Positions 14,661 to 21,593 of a stretch of DNA of 30,315 nucleotides are shown here, one piece after another. Every line of letters starts with the position of its first letter. Position 1 is the first letter of the stretch. Position numbers and translations under genes: made by a program. This DNA comes from CAIXMG01 sp964628065. Its GTDB lineage: Bacteria; Patescibacteriota; Minisyncoccia; Phycocordibacterales; UBA1006. The stretch spans positions 1 to 30,315 of the forward strand of contig CAZVLM010000009.1 in NCBI GenBank assembly GCA_964628065.1. The letters run 5' to 3'. A model generated the notes under the pieces. The model was not told the DNA's origin. It saw nothing but the letters and a program-made list of their open reading frames with translations, and did not search any database.

Positions 14661-15269
14661 ATGGAAAATACAAAACCACAATCAGCGGCGCCACGACCTT
14701 ACGCAGGAGGACAGAACCGAGGAGGTTCACGACCGCCTATGGGAGGAAATCGAGGTCCACGACGAGATGGACGAGGTCCACGACCAGAACGAGCAAAGCC
14801 GGAATTCGAGCAGAAAATGCTTTCAATCCGACGAGTAACTCGAGTAGTATCTGGAGGACGACGATTCTCATTCTCAGTTGTACTTGCGATCGGAGACAAG
14901 AAGGGAAGCATGGGAGTTGGAATTGGTAAGGCCAATGACACCACTCTTGCAATCCAGAAGGCGTTCAGTGACGCAAAGAAAAACATGCTCAAGCTTCGAC
15001 TTAACAAGCGAGGCACCATTGATCATGACGTTTCTGCAAAATACAAATCAGCTCGAGTAATGCTTATGCCTAACCAGGGACGAGGAGTAGTGGTAGGTTC
15101 AGCGATGCGAGTAATGATTGAATTGGCGGGCGTTACAGACATCACAGGTCGAGTTCTTTCACCATCGAAAGACAAGCTTAATATTGCACAGGCTACTATG
15201 AAAGCCTTGTCTCTCTTTGCAATGCCAAAGAAGGGTCAGGTTTCAGCTCCAGCTGCTGCAACAGAATAA
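14661..15269 (+). CDS. rpsE: Ribosomal protein S5 (uS5) with Arg/Gly/Pro-rich N-terminal extension
   Basis: The protein has 202 residues, longer than the 166 of E. coli. Residues 1-48 are a disordered extension with RGG-like repeats (GGQNRGGSRPPMGGNRGPRR, DGRGPRPER). The S5 body follows: KMLSIRRVTRVVSGGRRFSF, GIGKANDTTLAIQKA and the second domain ending ALSLFAMPK. S5 acts in decoding fidelity at the mRNA entry side. All 20 arginine codons are CGA. The next gene begins one base after the stop, and it is L15 rather than L30, the gene order expected where L30 is absent. Confidence 0.96.
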   Translation: MENTKPQSAAPRPYAGGQNRGGSRPPMGGNRGPRRDGRGPRPERAKPEFEQKMLSIRRVTRVVSGGRRFSFSVVLAIGDKKGSMGVGIGKANDTTLAIQKAFSDAKKNMLKLRLNKRGTIDHDVSAKYKSARVMLMPNQGRGVVVGSAMRVMIELAGVTDITGRVLSPSKDKLNIAQATMKALSLFAMPKKGQVSAPAAATE

Positions 15270-15270
15270 T

Positions 15271-15717
15271 ATGCAAATGAACAAACTAGCTCGAAAGACG
15301 CCAAATACGAAACACGTTCAAGTGGGTCGTGGTGGAAAACGAGGTAAAACCGCAGGACGAGGAACAAAAGGTCAGAACGCGCGTTCAGGTCACCGAAAGC
15401 GACCAGAACTTCGAGATTTGATCAAGAAAATTCCTAAGAAACGAGGTTACGGAAAGAACCGAGCAAAGAGTACTTATGAAAAACCAGAAGTAGTTGGAGT
15501 GAATCTTTCTACTCTTGAATCAGTATTCGAGTCAGGTGCTAATGTTACCCCGGTAACTCTTCTTGAAAAGGGGGTATTGAAATCAACACGATTACCACGA
15601 GCAGGAGTGAAGATTCTAGGAACAGGAGAACTTACTAAGAAATTAAACATCTCTGCGTGCATGATCTCAGCTTCTGCAAAGGAGAAGGTTATCGCAGCAG
15701 GAGGAAGTGTCGCCTAA
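15271..15717 (+). CDS. rplO: Ribosomal protein L15 (uL15)
   Basis: The protein has 148 residues from the ATG at 15271, one base after the S5 stop; an ATG two codons later (15277) is an alternative. A longer in-frame ATG at 15217 would overlap S5 and adds no L15-like sequence. Signatures: GRGGKRGKTAGRGTKGQNAR near the N-terminus, then RKRPELRDLIKKIPKKRG, and LPRAGVKILGTGELTKKLNI in the C-terminal domain. L15 is a late-assembling large-subunit protein. Confidence 0.95.
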   Translation: MQMNKLARKTPNTKHVQVGRGGKRGKTAGRGTKGQNARSGHRKRPELRDLIKKIPKKRGYGKNRAKSTYEKPEVVGVNLSTLESVFESGANVTPVTLLEKGVLKSTRLPRAGVKILGTGELTKKLNISACMISASAKEKVIAAGGSVA

Positions 15718-15735
15718 CGGTGTGCTACAATACCT

Positions 15736-17025
15736 ATGATGCAAACATCCTTACAAACTTTCTTGAAAAAGTTAAAGATCATTTTCACAGATAAAGTACT
15801 TCTTAAACGAATTGCATTTATCTTTGGAATCTTGATCATATTTCGATTGTTGTCAGCTATTCCAGTTCCTGGTGTAAATGCGAGTGAACTTGCTAAGTTC
15901 CTGACAAACAACGAATTCTTCGGATTCTTGAACTTGTTCTCAGGAGGTGGATTGAATAATCTTTCAATTGCACTTCTTGGAGTAGGTCCGTTCATTACAG
16001 CGTCGATTATCATGCAGCTTTTGACGCTCATGGTTCCGAAGCTTAAGGAGCTCTACCACGAATCGGGAGAAATGGGGCGACGAACATTCAACCAGTATTC
16101 ACGATACCTTACGGTACCATTGGCCATCATTCAGGGATCAGCGCTTCTCGCGGTGCTTGCAGGAAAGGGAATTGTTCCCGCGTTTCCAGCTCCGCAGGCG
16201 TTTATCAATATCGTTATTGTGGTTGCAGGATCGTTCCTTATGATGTGGCTTGGTGAGTTGATCTCTGAGTTCGGTATCGGACAGGGAGTATCAATTATCA
16301 TCTTTGCCGGAATCATTTCTGGAATTCCAAAGAGTATCAACAACGCACTTTTTGCTTATGACCCGTCACAGTTGCCAGTCTATATCGGATTTGTGATTGT
16401 TGCTGTTCTTATTATTGCAGGAGTAGTAATGCTTACCGAAGCCGAGCGATTGGTTCCGGTAACCTACGCTAAACAGCAGTCACGCGCAGGATATGTAACA
16501 AGTTCTACTTCGTCTCATATTCCACTTCGCATGAACCAGGCTGGTGTGATGCCGATTATCTTTGCCTTGTCGATCCTTATGTTTCCTCGATTGATTGCAA
16601 CCGCAATTGCGAATTCATCGCATGCATGGCTTGCATCAGTCGGAACAGCGGTATCGTCGTTCCTTGCTAATCAGTTGTACTACGGAATCCTTTACTTCGT
16701 GCTCGTATTCGCCTTTACGTATTTCTATACAGCGGTGACATTCGATGCAGAAGCAATGGCTAACAATCTCCAGAAGACAGGCGCGTTCATCCCGAACGTT
16801 CGTCCTGGAGTTCCTACTGCTGAGTACGTTGGAAAAATCATGACGCGAATTACATTCTTTGGCGGCCTCTTTTTGGCAATCATTGCTGTGCTTCCGACTA
16901 TTTTCCAAGCCGTATCAGGCAACCAGTCGTTCGCGATTGGAGGAACTGCTCTATTGATTGTCGTGTCGGTAATTATTGACTTGCTCAAGAAATTATCGGC
17001 TCAGGCGTCAATGAGTGAGTACTAA
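15736..17025 (+). CDS. secY: Protein translocase subunit SecY
   Basis: The protein has 429 residues with ten membrane helices. Hallmarks: RLLSAIPVPGVN after helix 1, the plug-side NLFSGGGLNNLSIALLGVGP (about residues 66-85), the C4 loop QSRAGYVTSSTSSHIPLRMN, and near the end NNLQKTGAFIPNVRPGVPTA followed by the last helices. It forms the SecYEG channel; its partner SecE is at 26896. A TGC-TACAAT box (15726-15731) lies in the L15-SecY spacer, 4 bases before the ATG at 15736 and 7 before a second ATG at 15739, so secY may have its own leaderless promoter besides read-through. A strong terminator follows. The adk and map genes that usually come next are 1.8 and 3 kb away. Confidence 0.97.
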   Translation: MMQTSLQTFLKKLKIIFTDKVLLKRIAFIFGILIIFRLLSAIPVPGVNASELAKFLTNNEFFGFLNLFSGGGLNNLSIALLGVGPFITASIIMQLLTLMVPKLKELYHESGEMGRRTFNQYSRYLTVPLAIIQGSALLAVLAGKGIVPAFPAPQAFINIVIVVAGSFLMMWLGELISEFGIGQGVSIIIFAGIISGIPKSINNALFAYDPSQLPVYIGFVIVAVLIIAGVVMLTEAERLVPVTYAKQQSRAGYVTSSTSSHIPLRMNQAGVMPIIFALSILMFPRLIATAIANSSHAWLASVGTAVSSFLANQLYYGILYFVLVFAFTYFYTAVTFDAEAMANNLQKTGAFIPNVRPGVPTAEYVGKIMTRITFFGGLFLAIIAVLPTIFQAVSGNQSFAIGGTALLIVVSVIIDLLKKLSAQASMSEY

Positions 17026-17037
17026 TCATTTTAGATT

Positions 17038-17076
17038 CTAAAAAATCCCCCACACATTATTTGGGGGATTTTTTAG
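17038..17076. terminator. Strong terminator of the ribosomal operon
   Basis: A perfect 15-bp stem (CTAAAAAATCCCCCA / TGGGGGATTTTTTAG) with a 9-base loop right after secY. Confidence 0.95.
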
Positions 17077-17083
17077 TGGACTA

Positions 17084-17111
17084 TTGACCTTTATTAGACG
17101 AGGAGTATTCT
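17084..17111 (+). promoter_or_regulatory. Promoter of the two-gene unit 17118-17933
   Basis: TTGACC (17084-17089), a 16-base spacer, TATTCT (17106-17111), then 6 bases to the ATG. GAGGAG at 17100-17105 could also act as a Shine-Dalgarno for a transcript from further upstream. Confidence 0.6.
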
Positions 17112-17117
17112 ATAACC

Positions 17118-17279
17118 ATGGATATAAATAATATTACCCGGGAAGAGCTAGATGCTATTATTGCCAAGTTTAATAATGGATCAATGACCAAAGAAGAATA
17201 CATCGTTCTTCTTAAGGAAATAAATCGACGGTTGGACTCTTTTAATAAGGAAATTGATGAAGTATTAGCTAATAAATAA
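17118..17279 (+). CDS. Small acidic helical protein, 53 aa
   Basis: MDINNITREELDAIIAKFNN is the start of a 53-residue protein that is mostly charged and likely all helical (TKEEYIVLLKEINRRLDSFN). It has no cysteine and no membrane segment. It is supported by a good promoter ending 6 bases before the ATG and by a 6-base spacing to the following gene. Function is not recognised. Its pairing with a membrane protein suggests a small cytoplasmic partner or regulator (inference). Confidence 0.65.
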   Translation: MDINNITREELDAIIAKFNNGSMTKEEYIVLLKEINRRLDSFNKEIDEVLANK

Positions 17280-17285
17280 TAATAT

Positions 17286-17933
17286 ATGTTTGAATCATTC
17301 AAAAAACTTATTAATTATAATAAGACAGAGTCTGCTGAGTCAGTCATGGTCGAAAAAACAGAGCGTGAAAAAAGGATTGATGCGGATATTGAAGAGTGGG
17401 AGGGAGCTGCAAAGCAGAAAATCGATGATATTATCTATAAGCTGGAAGCTGTAAAGGAGATTGAGGCTCAGGATAAGTCAAAAATTGCAAGGCTTTATGA
17501 TAAATTTAAGACAGAAATCCAGTCGATAGGGATTGCTCTGGCTGGAGGAGGTGCGTCAGCGCTTATGATTGGCGGAATGGCGCAGGACTGGGTAAATACC
17601 TGGGGAGTTCAGTCGCCTGATGGAGGAGCGATGGCTGCTGCCCTCGTGTTAATACCTAGCGTATTCGCCCTTGCAAAAATGGGTCTCGATGCAATGAAAA
17701 AAGATGATCAGTATTCCGAGGATATCCAAACAATACGAAAAGCGTCTCCGGAACAAGCTAGCAACATTACAGGTATTGATAGCATCACTGAAGGCTATCG
17801 GAATCGGAAAGAAAAAGTAAGCAAGCAGCTTAAGGCGAAGGACGAACAGGCAATACAGAAACTCAGAGAAAAAATTGTTGAGGTGAATACCAACAAGAAA
17901 AGCGAGGTTTCTGAAGGAGTGGAAACACAGTAA
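17286..17933 (+). CDS. Hypothetical membrane protein with coiled-coil flanks
   Basis: The protein has 215 residues. An N-terminal highly charged helical region (residues about 20-75, with EKTEREKRIDADIEEWEGAA) is followed by two hydrophobic segments (IGIALAGGGASALMIGGM at about 79-97; MAAALVLIPSVFALAKMG at about 117-134), then another long charged helix (EKVSKQLKAKDEQAIQKLRE). The glycine- and alanine-rich hairpin between coiled coils is reminiscent of membrane-remodelling or pore-type hairpins, but no family is recognised. It is co-transcribed with the 53-residue gene and ends at a strong terminator. Confidence 0.75.
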   Translation: MFESFKKLINYNKTESAESVMVEKTEREKRIDADIEEWEGAAKQKIDDIIYKLEAVKEIEAQDKSKIARLYDKFKTEIQSIGIALAGGGASALMIGGMAQDWVNTWGVQSPDGGAMAAALVLIPSVFALAKMGLDAMKKDDQYSEDIQTIRKASPEQASNITGIDSITEGYRNRKEKVSKQLKAKDEQAIQKLREKIVEVNTNKKSEVSEGVETQ

Positions 17934-17942
17934 TTTCCATTT

Positions 17943-17972
17943 AAAAATCCCTTAAAAATTCAAGGGATTTTT
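17943..17972. terminator. Intrinsic terminator
   Basis: A perfect 11-bp stem AAAAATCCCTT / AAGGGATTTTT with an 8-base loop, then TTT-rich sequence. Confidence 0.9.
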
Positions 17973-18014
17973 ACTTTGGATAAAGTTTTTATAAAGAAAT
18001 TACTCCAAGTCTTC

Positions 18015-18043
18015 TTGATGTAAACTCCGCATTCTTATAAGAT
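18015..18043 (+). promoter_or_regulatory. Promoter of the structured RNA
   Basis: TTGATG (18015-18020), 17 bases, TAAGAT (18038-18043); an overlapping TATAAG at 18036 is an alternative -10. It predicts a start near 18050. Confidence 0.5.
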
Positions 18044-18049
18044 AGACAT

Positions 18050-18207
18050 GTGCCTGTGAGGGTAAAATCTCTATTCGGCATTGTAGCTGGTGGCAAATAT
18101 TAAATATCTGATGTAGTGATTCTCCCTGGTCTACGGCCCTAAGAGGCGTTGCGGGAACGGGAGCCCCGCCGGATATTTCAAAAACAGCAAGATTCCTTGC
18201 TGTTTTT
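18050..18207 (+). ncRNA. Unclassified structured small RNA, about 160 nt
   Basis: This fills the 337-base space between 17933 and 18271, which has no convincing frame. It has its own promoter and a perfect 12-bp terminator. Visible pairings: TGCC/GGCA (18051-18054 with 18077-18080) enclosing GAG/CTC; a long-range AAATATC/GATATTT (18102-18108 with 18172-18178); and two mutually exclusive stems, CTCCC/GGGAG (18122-18126 with 18159-18163) or GCGGG/CCCGC (18151-18155 with 18165-18169). The GC-rich part stands out in an AT-rich spacer. It does not show the SRP, RNase P or tmRNA signatures. Size would suit a 6S-like RNA but the ends do not pair. Alternatively it is a riboswitch-type element, since two folds compete before the terminator. 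Confidence 0.55.
18180..18207 (+). terminator. Terminator of the structured RNA
   Basis: A perfect 12-bp stem AAAAACAGCAAG / CTTGCTGTTTTT with loop ATTC. Confidence 0.93.
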
Positions 18208-18227
18208 GTTTGATGAAAACTTTATTA

Positions 18228-18264
18228 TTTCTTATACATTTCTTTATTACTAAAAAGGTAAGAT
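18228..18264 (+). promoter_or_regulatory. Shared leaderless promoter block, copy B
   Basis: TTTCTTATAC (18228-18237), one base, TTTCTTTATT (18239-18248), ten bases ending GG, TAAGAT (18259-18264), then 6 bases to the ATG. It has the same elements at the same spacing as the block at 12079-12115. Confidence 0.5.
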
Positions 18265-18270
18265 TGCGGG

Positions 18271-18774
18271 ATGGAAGAGCTTAGTGAGAAATATGATAAT
18301 TGGAATAGTAAGAAAAAAGAGATCGCTAGTCAAAAAAGCGACATCGTGTTCAGCGAAGGAGATATTTGGTGGTGCTCTGTTGGTATAAACATAGGGACAG
18401 AAGTTTTTGGGAAAGGAGAAAATTTCAGAAGACCCGTTTTGGTCTTAAGGAAACTCTCTCATGAAACATGTATCGGAATACCGCTTACTTCTAAAGAGAA
18501 AATAGGCACATGGTTTCAAGAAATCACATTTAATAATCAAAGAAACTGGGCGATGCTTTATCAAGTTCGTATGATCCACAGCAACAGATTTCAGCGGAGG
18601 CTCGCTGTTGTGGACCATGCCAGTCTTGTGTCTGTAAAAGAAAAACTCCAGCAATTACTGGAGCCTTCTGATAATCATCCGTCTGATCATTTTGACCGGA
18701 CGGAATCGGTGGGAAATCCCAAAAACATACCAAGTTTATCAGAAGAAGAAAATGAGTCAAGAAAAGATCTTTAG
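18271..18774 (+). CDS. Orphan MazF/PemK-like toxin
   Basis: The protein has 167 residues. After a charged helix (1-27) comes a PemK/MazF-type core: GDIWWCSVGINIGTEVFGKG (30-49), FRRPVLVLRK (52-61), CIGIPLTSK (67-75), WAMLYQVRMI (93-102) and a final strand-helix LAVVDHASLVSVKEKLQQLL (111-130). The R-P-V-L-V motif and GDIWW start are family marks. Members are endoribonucleases that cut mRNA or tRNA, normally neutralised by a cognate antitoxin. No antitoxin gene precedes it; the upstream neighbour is a structured RNA, which raises the option of an RNA antitoxin (inference only). Codons after residue 130 cover hairpins (CTCCAG-CTGGAG) and a polar tail that may act partly as a terminator. Transcription seems leaderless. 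Confidence 0.8.
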   Translation: MEELSEKYDNWNSKKKEIASQKSDIVFSEGDIWWCSVGINIGTEVFGKGENFRRPVLVLRKLSHETCIGIPLTSKEKIGTWFQEITFNNQRNWAMLYQVRMIHSNRFQRRLAVVDHASLVSVKEKLQQLLEPSDNHPSDHFDRTESVGNPKNIPSLSEEENESRKDL

Positions 18775-18814
18775 AAATCCTTTATTTTTAAGCCAGTTAT
18801 GCCATAATGCCCTT

Positions 18815-19405
18815 ATGTCAAACGCATACATTTTCTACGGAAAGGCTGGTTCGGGAAAGGGAACTCAAGCCTTAGAACTTAAAAAATACCTGGAGTTGCA
18901 AGGGAAGAAGGTTATTTATATTGAAACAGGAGGACTGTTTCGTGACTTTATCGCGAACAATAATTCATTTACCGCGAAACGAACGGCTGAAATTATCGAT
19001 CAAGGGCAACTGATGCCACCATTTTTTCCGATCTATGCATGGGCTCATGAATTGATTAAAAACTACACAGGAGACGAAGAAATTATTATGGACGGTGTAG
19101 CTCGAAGAATGGAAGAAACAAAAATTCTTGATTCGGCACTCGACTTTTTCAAGATTGAAAAACGATTTATTTTCCACATTGAAATCGCAGACCAGACGGC
19201 TATCGATCGGCTTTTAATTCGCGGACAAGGGCGACCTGATGATATGTCGGTAGAGAAAATTCAAAACCGTCTCGATTGGTATCGTGAAAATGTGATGCCC
19301 ATATTTGCGTATTTCCACACTCACAAACATTACGTGTTTGCAGAGATAAACGGGGAAGAGACGGTGGAAGGCGTATTTGATCAAATCAGGCAACACCTTG
19401 CTTGA
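18815..19405 (+). CDS. adk: Adenylate kinase-like nucleoside monophosphate kinase
   Basis: The protein has 196 residues from the ATG at 18815; CATAAT ends 6 bases upstream. The longer frame from 18692 overlaps the toxin gene and adds unrelated residues. The P-loop is GKAGSGKGTQ (9-18). The NMP-binding region holds ETGGLFRDFI and GQLMPPFF. DGVARRMEET takes the place of the usual DGFPR. The LID is short (RGQGRPDD), without zinc-binding cysteines. It converts AMP + ATP to 2 ADP in the family. In most bacteria adk follows secY directly; here it is 1.8 kb downstream with its own promoter. Its last 20 bases overlap the convergent PAP2-like gene. Confidence 0.88.
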   Translation: MSNAYIFYGKAGSGKGTQALELKKYLELQGKKVIYIETGGLFRDFIANNNSFTAKRTAEIIDQGQLMPPFFPIYAWAHELIKNYTGDEEIIMDGVARRMEETKILDSALDFFKIEKRFIFHIEIADQTAIDRLLIRGQGRPDDMSVEKIQNRLDWYRENVMPIFAYFHTHKHYVFAEINGEETVEGVFDQIRQHLA

Positions 19406-20036
19406 AGTATTCGTACGCTTTTGGGAAAAATCGCTGAGCCATTTTGTAAATAGTGTAGGTAATGAAGTAGGCACCTGCAACATCAACACTGTAATGGTAG
19501 TGGCCAACAAGAACAATAATCGCTGCTCCAACTGAAATTGCAAGAAAATACGTGCGAAGAATTTTATTGTAGTCCCACAAAAGAAGGGCGACGAGAAAGG
19601 GTGCGCCCGCATGGCCTGAGAAAAACAAGTCGCCTCCAAAGAAATATTCCTTTATAAAAGGACTTGCGGTATGCATACCGACAATTCCTTCTGGAAAGCC
19701 AGGATTAGTAAGTACAATAAAACCCGAACGAACAATATAAAATATTCCTATGCTGTACAACAGGAATGGTGCAGTTCGCGATTTCCAGATAGCAAGAACA
19801 ACAAATGAAACAAGAAAAATAAATGCGCTTAGTACGTAGTAAAGCACCATGTTTTTGGATGATATTCCCCAAATGAAAATATCAGGAATAGAAGCCCCCA
19901 TATGACTGGTTGCATAGTGGTTTCCTAGTACTGAGGTAACCATTCCAAACAATAGAACGAGCGCGCCTGCAAAAAGTTGATAAAGGAAATCCTTATCTTG
20001 AATAAAGGATTTTATTTTTTGATACATGCCTTTCAT
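19386..20036 (-). CDS. PAP2-like (sphingomyelin-synthase-type) membrane phosphatase
   Basis: The protein has 216 residues and about six membrane helices. The active-site motifs of the PAP2_C group are visible: FFSGHAGAP (about residues 137-145) and GHYHYSVDVAGAYF (about 178-191), where the two histidines and the aspartate make up the phosphatase triad. Members hydrolyse or transfer lipid phosphates in the membrane. On the minus strand TATAGT (20045-20050) ends 8 bases before the ATG, suggesting a leaderless transcript divergent from map. The 3' end overlaps the end of adk by 20 bases, tail to tail. Confidence 0.82.
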   Translation of the reverse strand: MKGMYQKIKSFIQDKDFLYQLFAGALVLLFGMVTSVLGNHYATSHMGASIPDIFIWGISSKNMVLYYVLSAFIFLVSFVVLAIWKSRTAPFLLYSIGIFYIVRSGFIVLTNPGFPEGIVGMHTASPFIKEYFFGGDLFFSGHAGAPFLVALLLWDYNKILRTYFLAISVGAAIIVLVGHYHYSVDVAGAYFITYTIYKMAQRFFPKAYEYFKQGVA

Positions 20037-20069
20037 AGATAATTACTATACCATGACCGCAATCTTGAG

Positions 20070-20096
20070 TTTCTTGACAAAATTTGATAGTATAGG
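20070..20096 (+). promoter_or_regulatory. Leaderless promoter of map, resembling the shared block
   Basis: TTTCTTGACA (20070-20079), then GTATAG after 10 bases or TATAGG after 11, then 4-5 bases to the ATG at 20101. Architecture matches copies A and B, without the upstream TTTCTTATAC. Confidence 0.4.
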
Positions 20097-20100
20097 CCTT

Positions 20101-20865
20101 ATGATTATTATCAAGACTGAAAAAGAAATCCAGCTCATGCGCGAAGGGGGAAAGCGTCATGCTGAAATCCTTCAAAAGGTTGCGAAGCTGGTAAGGCCTG
20201 GTATTACGACATGGGAGCTCGATCAGGCAGCAGAGGCAATGATTAAGGAGTACGGCGATAAACCTGCGTTTAAAGGCTATAAGCCAGAAGGGGCACGGAC
20301 ACCCTATCCGGCATCTTTGATTACCTCGGTAAACCATGAAGTTGTTCATGGTATTCCAAGCAAGAAAGTAGTTCTTCAGGAAGGAGATGTTATTTCGTTG
20401 GATCTTGGAATTAACCATGAAGGAGTATTTACCGACGCTGCTATCACCGTTCCTGTTGGAAAAATTTCAAAGGAGGCGAACGAGCTATTAATAATTACTG
20501 AAGAAGCGCTCCAGGTGGGAATCGACGCAGTAAAACCTGGTGCAACAACCGGAGATATTGGCTATGCCATTCAAAGCTTTATTAATAAGCGATATGGAAT
20601 TGTAGAAGGATTTTCAGGCCACGGCGTGGGACGGCATATTCACGAGGATCCATTCATTCCCAATTATGGAGAACCCGGAGAAGGGGAAAAGCTCGTTCCC
20701 GGAATGACCATTGCCATCGAGCCGATGATGAACCTTGGAACCAAGTACGTAAAAATACTTTCCGATGGTTACACGGTTGTTACCAAAGATGGAAAGCAGG
20801 GTGCGCATTTCGAGCATACGGTGCTTGTTACTGAAACAGGAGCTGAAATTTTAACTAAAATTTAG
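20101..20865 (+). CDS. map: Methionine aminopeptidase type I
   Basis: The protein has 254 residues from the ATG at 20101 (the frame extends upstream but overlaps the divergent gene and promoter). It has all five metal ligands and the catalytic histidine of MetAP-I: NHEVVHGIP, ISLDLG, FTDAAI, SGHGVGRHIHEDP, IAIEPM and FEHTVLV. It removes the initiator methionine from nascent proteins using two metal ions. It is the third member of the usual secY-adk-map group, here dispersed. No N-terminal zinc-finger extension is present. Confidence 0.95.
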   Translation: MIIIKTEKEIQLMREGGKRHAEILQKVAKLVRPGITTWELDQAAEAMIKEYGDKPAFKGYKPEGARTPYPASLITSVNHEVVHGIPSKKVVLQEGDVISLDLGINHEGVFTDAAITVPVGKISKEANELLIITEEALQVGIDAVKPGATTGDIGYAIQSFINKRYGIVEGFSGHGVGRHIHEDPFIPNYGEPGEGEKLVPGMTIAIEPMMNLGTKYVKILSDGYTVVTKDGKQGAHFEHTVLVTETGAEILTKI

Positions 20866-20881
20866 AACATTTGTTTAAATA

Positions 20882-20909
20882 TTGACCTCGTAGAATACAT
20901 AAGTATACT
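20882..20909 (+). promoter_or_regulatory. Orphan promoter facing the NYN gene 3' end
   Basis: TTGACC (20882-20887), 16 bases, TATACT (20904-20909). It points right into a hairpin with T-run at 20928-20964, so it would give a transcript of about 45 bases, partly antisense to the NYN gene. There is no plus-strand gene until 21594. Confidence 0.5.
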
Positions 20910-20927
20910 TATATTACTATGAATTGA

Positions 20928-20964
20928 GCCCCTTATGCAGATGCGTCTGCATCGGGGGCCTTTT
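20928..20964. terminator. Terminator hairpin overlapping the NYN stop codon
   Basis: GCCCC-tt-ATGCAGA, loop TGCG, TCTGCAT-c-GGGGC (20928-20959), then CTTTT on the plus strand. Its 3' arm encodes the last NYN residues (PDADASA). It can end transcription from map and from the orphan promoter. Confidence 0.7.
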
Positions 20965-21475
20965 CCATTCCATGATTTTTTAAAAACTTATGATAATGAT
21001 CATCAAGAAAAACAAGAGGGATTTTAATTTTTCTTATCAGGTAAGAAGATTTTGACTTTGCTGGGCATAACACAGCAAGTATGCTTGACCGTTTCTTCAA
21101 AAAATCAATTAAACATCGGAAATCTCCATCACCTGAAATGATCACGCAAGAATCGAATGCTTTCTCATAAAATCCAGAGACTGCTTCAAGTATTAATTCA
21201 GCATCGCAATTTCCTTTGGTCTTTCCATCTCGATTAATAACCGTTTCCTTAAATATGAGTCTGTATCCATATTTTTCTAGCTCGGTATAATAATTTTTCC
21301 GATAGGAAACAAAGCCGAGAAATAAGCAAACTTCAGTAAGCTGATACTTTTGCTTGAGCCAGCCGTAAAATTTCTTGTAGTCAATCTTAAATCCAAGTTC
21401 TTGGGAGCCGCTGTGTAGATTTGCCCCATCGATAAAGGCAGTAACTATTCTCTGTTTTGGCGAAGAGTCTTCCAT
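20933..21475 (-). CDS. NYN domain (LabA/DUF88) PIN-like ribonuclease
   Basis: The protein has 180 residues. The acidic motifs of the NYN/PIN fold are all visible: AFIDGANLH (13-21) with the first Asp and Asn, KGNCDAELILEAV (about 87-99) with the middle acidic pair, and VIISGDGDFRCLIDFLKK (about 110-127) with the last Asp cluster. These bind divalent metal in single-strand RNA-cleaving or RNA-processing enzymes. The C-terminal tail is Pro/Asp/Ala-rich and encoded by a terminator hairpin. No partner gene is next to it on the same strand. A short antisense transcript may overlap its 3' end. Confidence 0.88.
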   Translation of the reverse strand: MEDSSPKQRIVTAFIDGANLHSGSQELGFKIDYKKFYGWLKQKYQLTEVCLFLGFVSYRKNYYTELEKYGYRLIFKETVINRDGKTKGNCDAELILEAVSGFYEKAFDSCVIISGDGDFRCLIDFLKKRSSILAVLCPAKSKSSYLIRKIKIPLVFLDDHYHKFLKNHGMEKAPDADASA

Positions 21476-21593
21476 TGAAGAAGGCTAGCATGGTCGAGTA
21501 AAGTAAAAATAAAGACATAAATTACTTATAAAGAACCTGGTTAGGAAAAGCTGGGCTTTTTTTGTTGGTCAATATTCGGTATACTAAGTGCAT

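Noticed and set aside
15217..15270. Longer L15 start inside S5
   Set aside because: The added 18 residues do not resemble L15, and an ATG one base after the S5 stop gives a normal-length protein.
18100..18120. Hammerhead ribozyme suggested by CTGATG in the structured RNA
   Set aside because: The conserved A of CUGAUGA is replaced and there is no matching GAAA segment or three-stem arrangement.
18050..18207. 6S, SRP or tmRNA identity of the structured RNA
   Set aside because: Ends do not pair as in 6S or tmRNA, and the GGAAGCAG-type SRP core is absent; left as unclassified.
18692..18814. Extended adk start
   Set aside because: It overlaps the toxin gene; a -10 box 6 bases before 18815 and the normal N-terminal P-loop position favour the shorter form.
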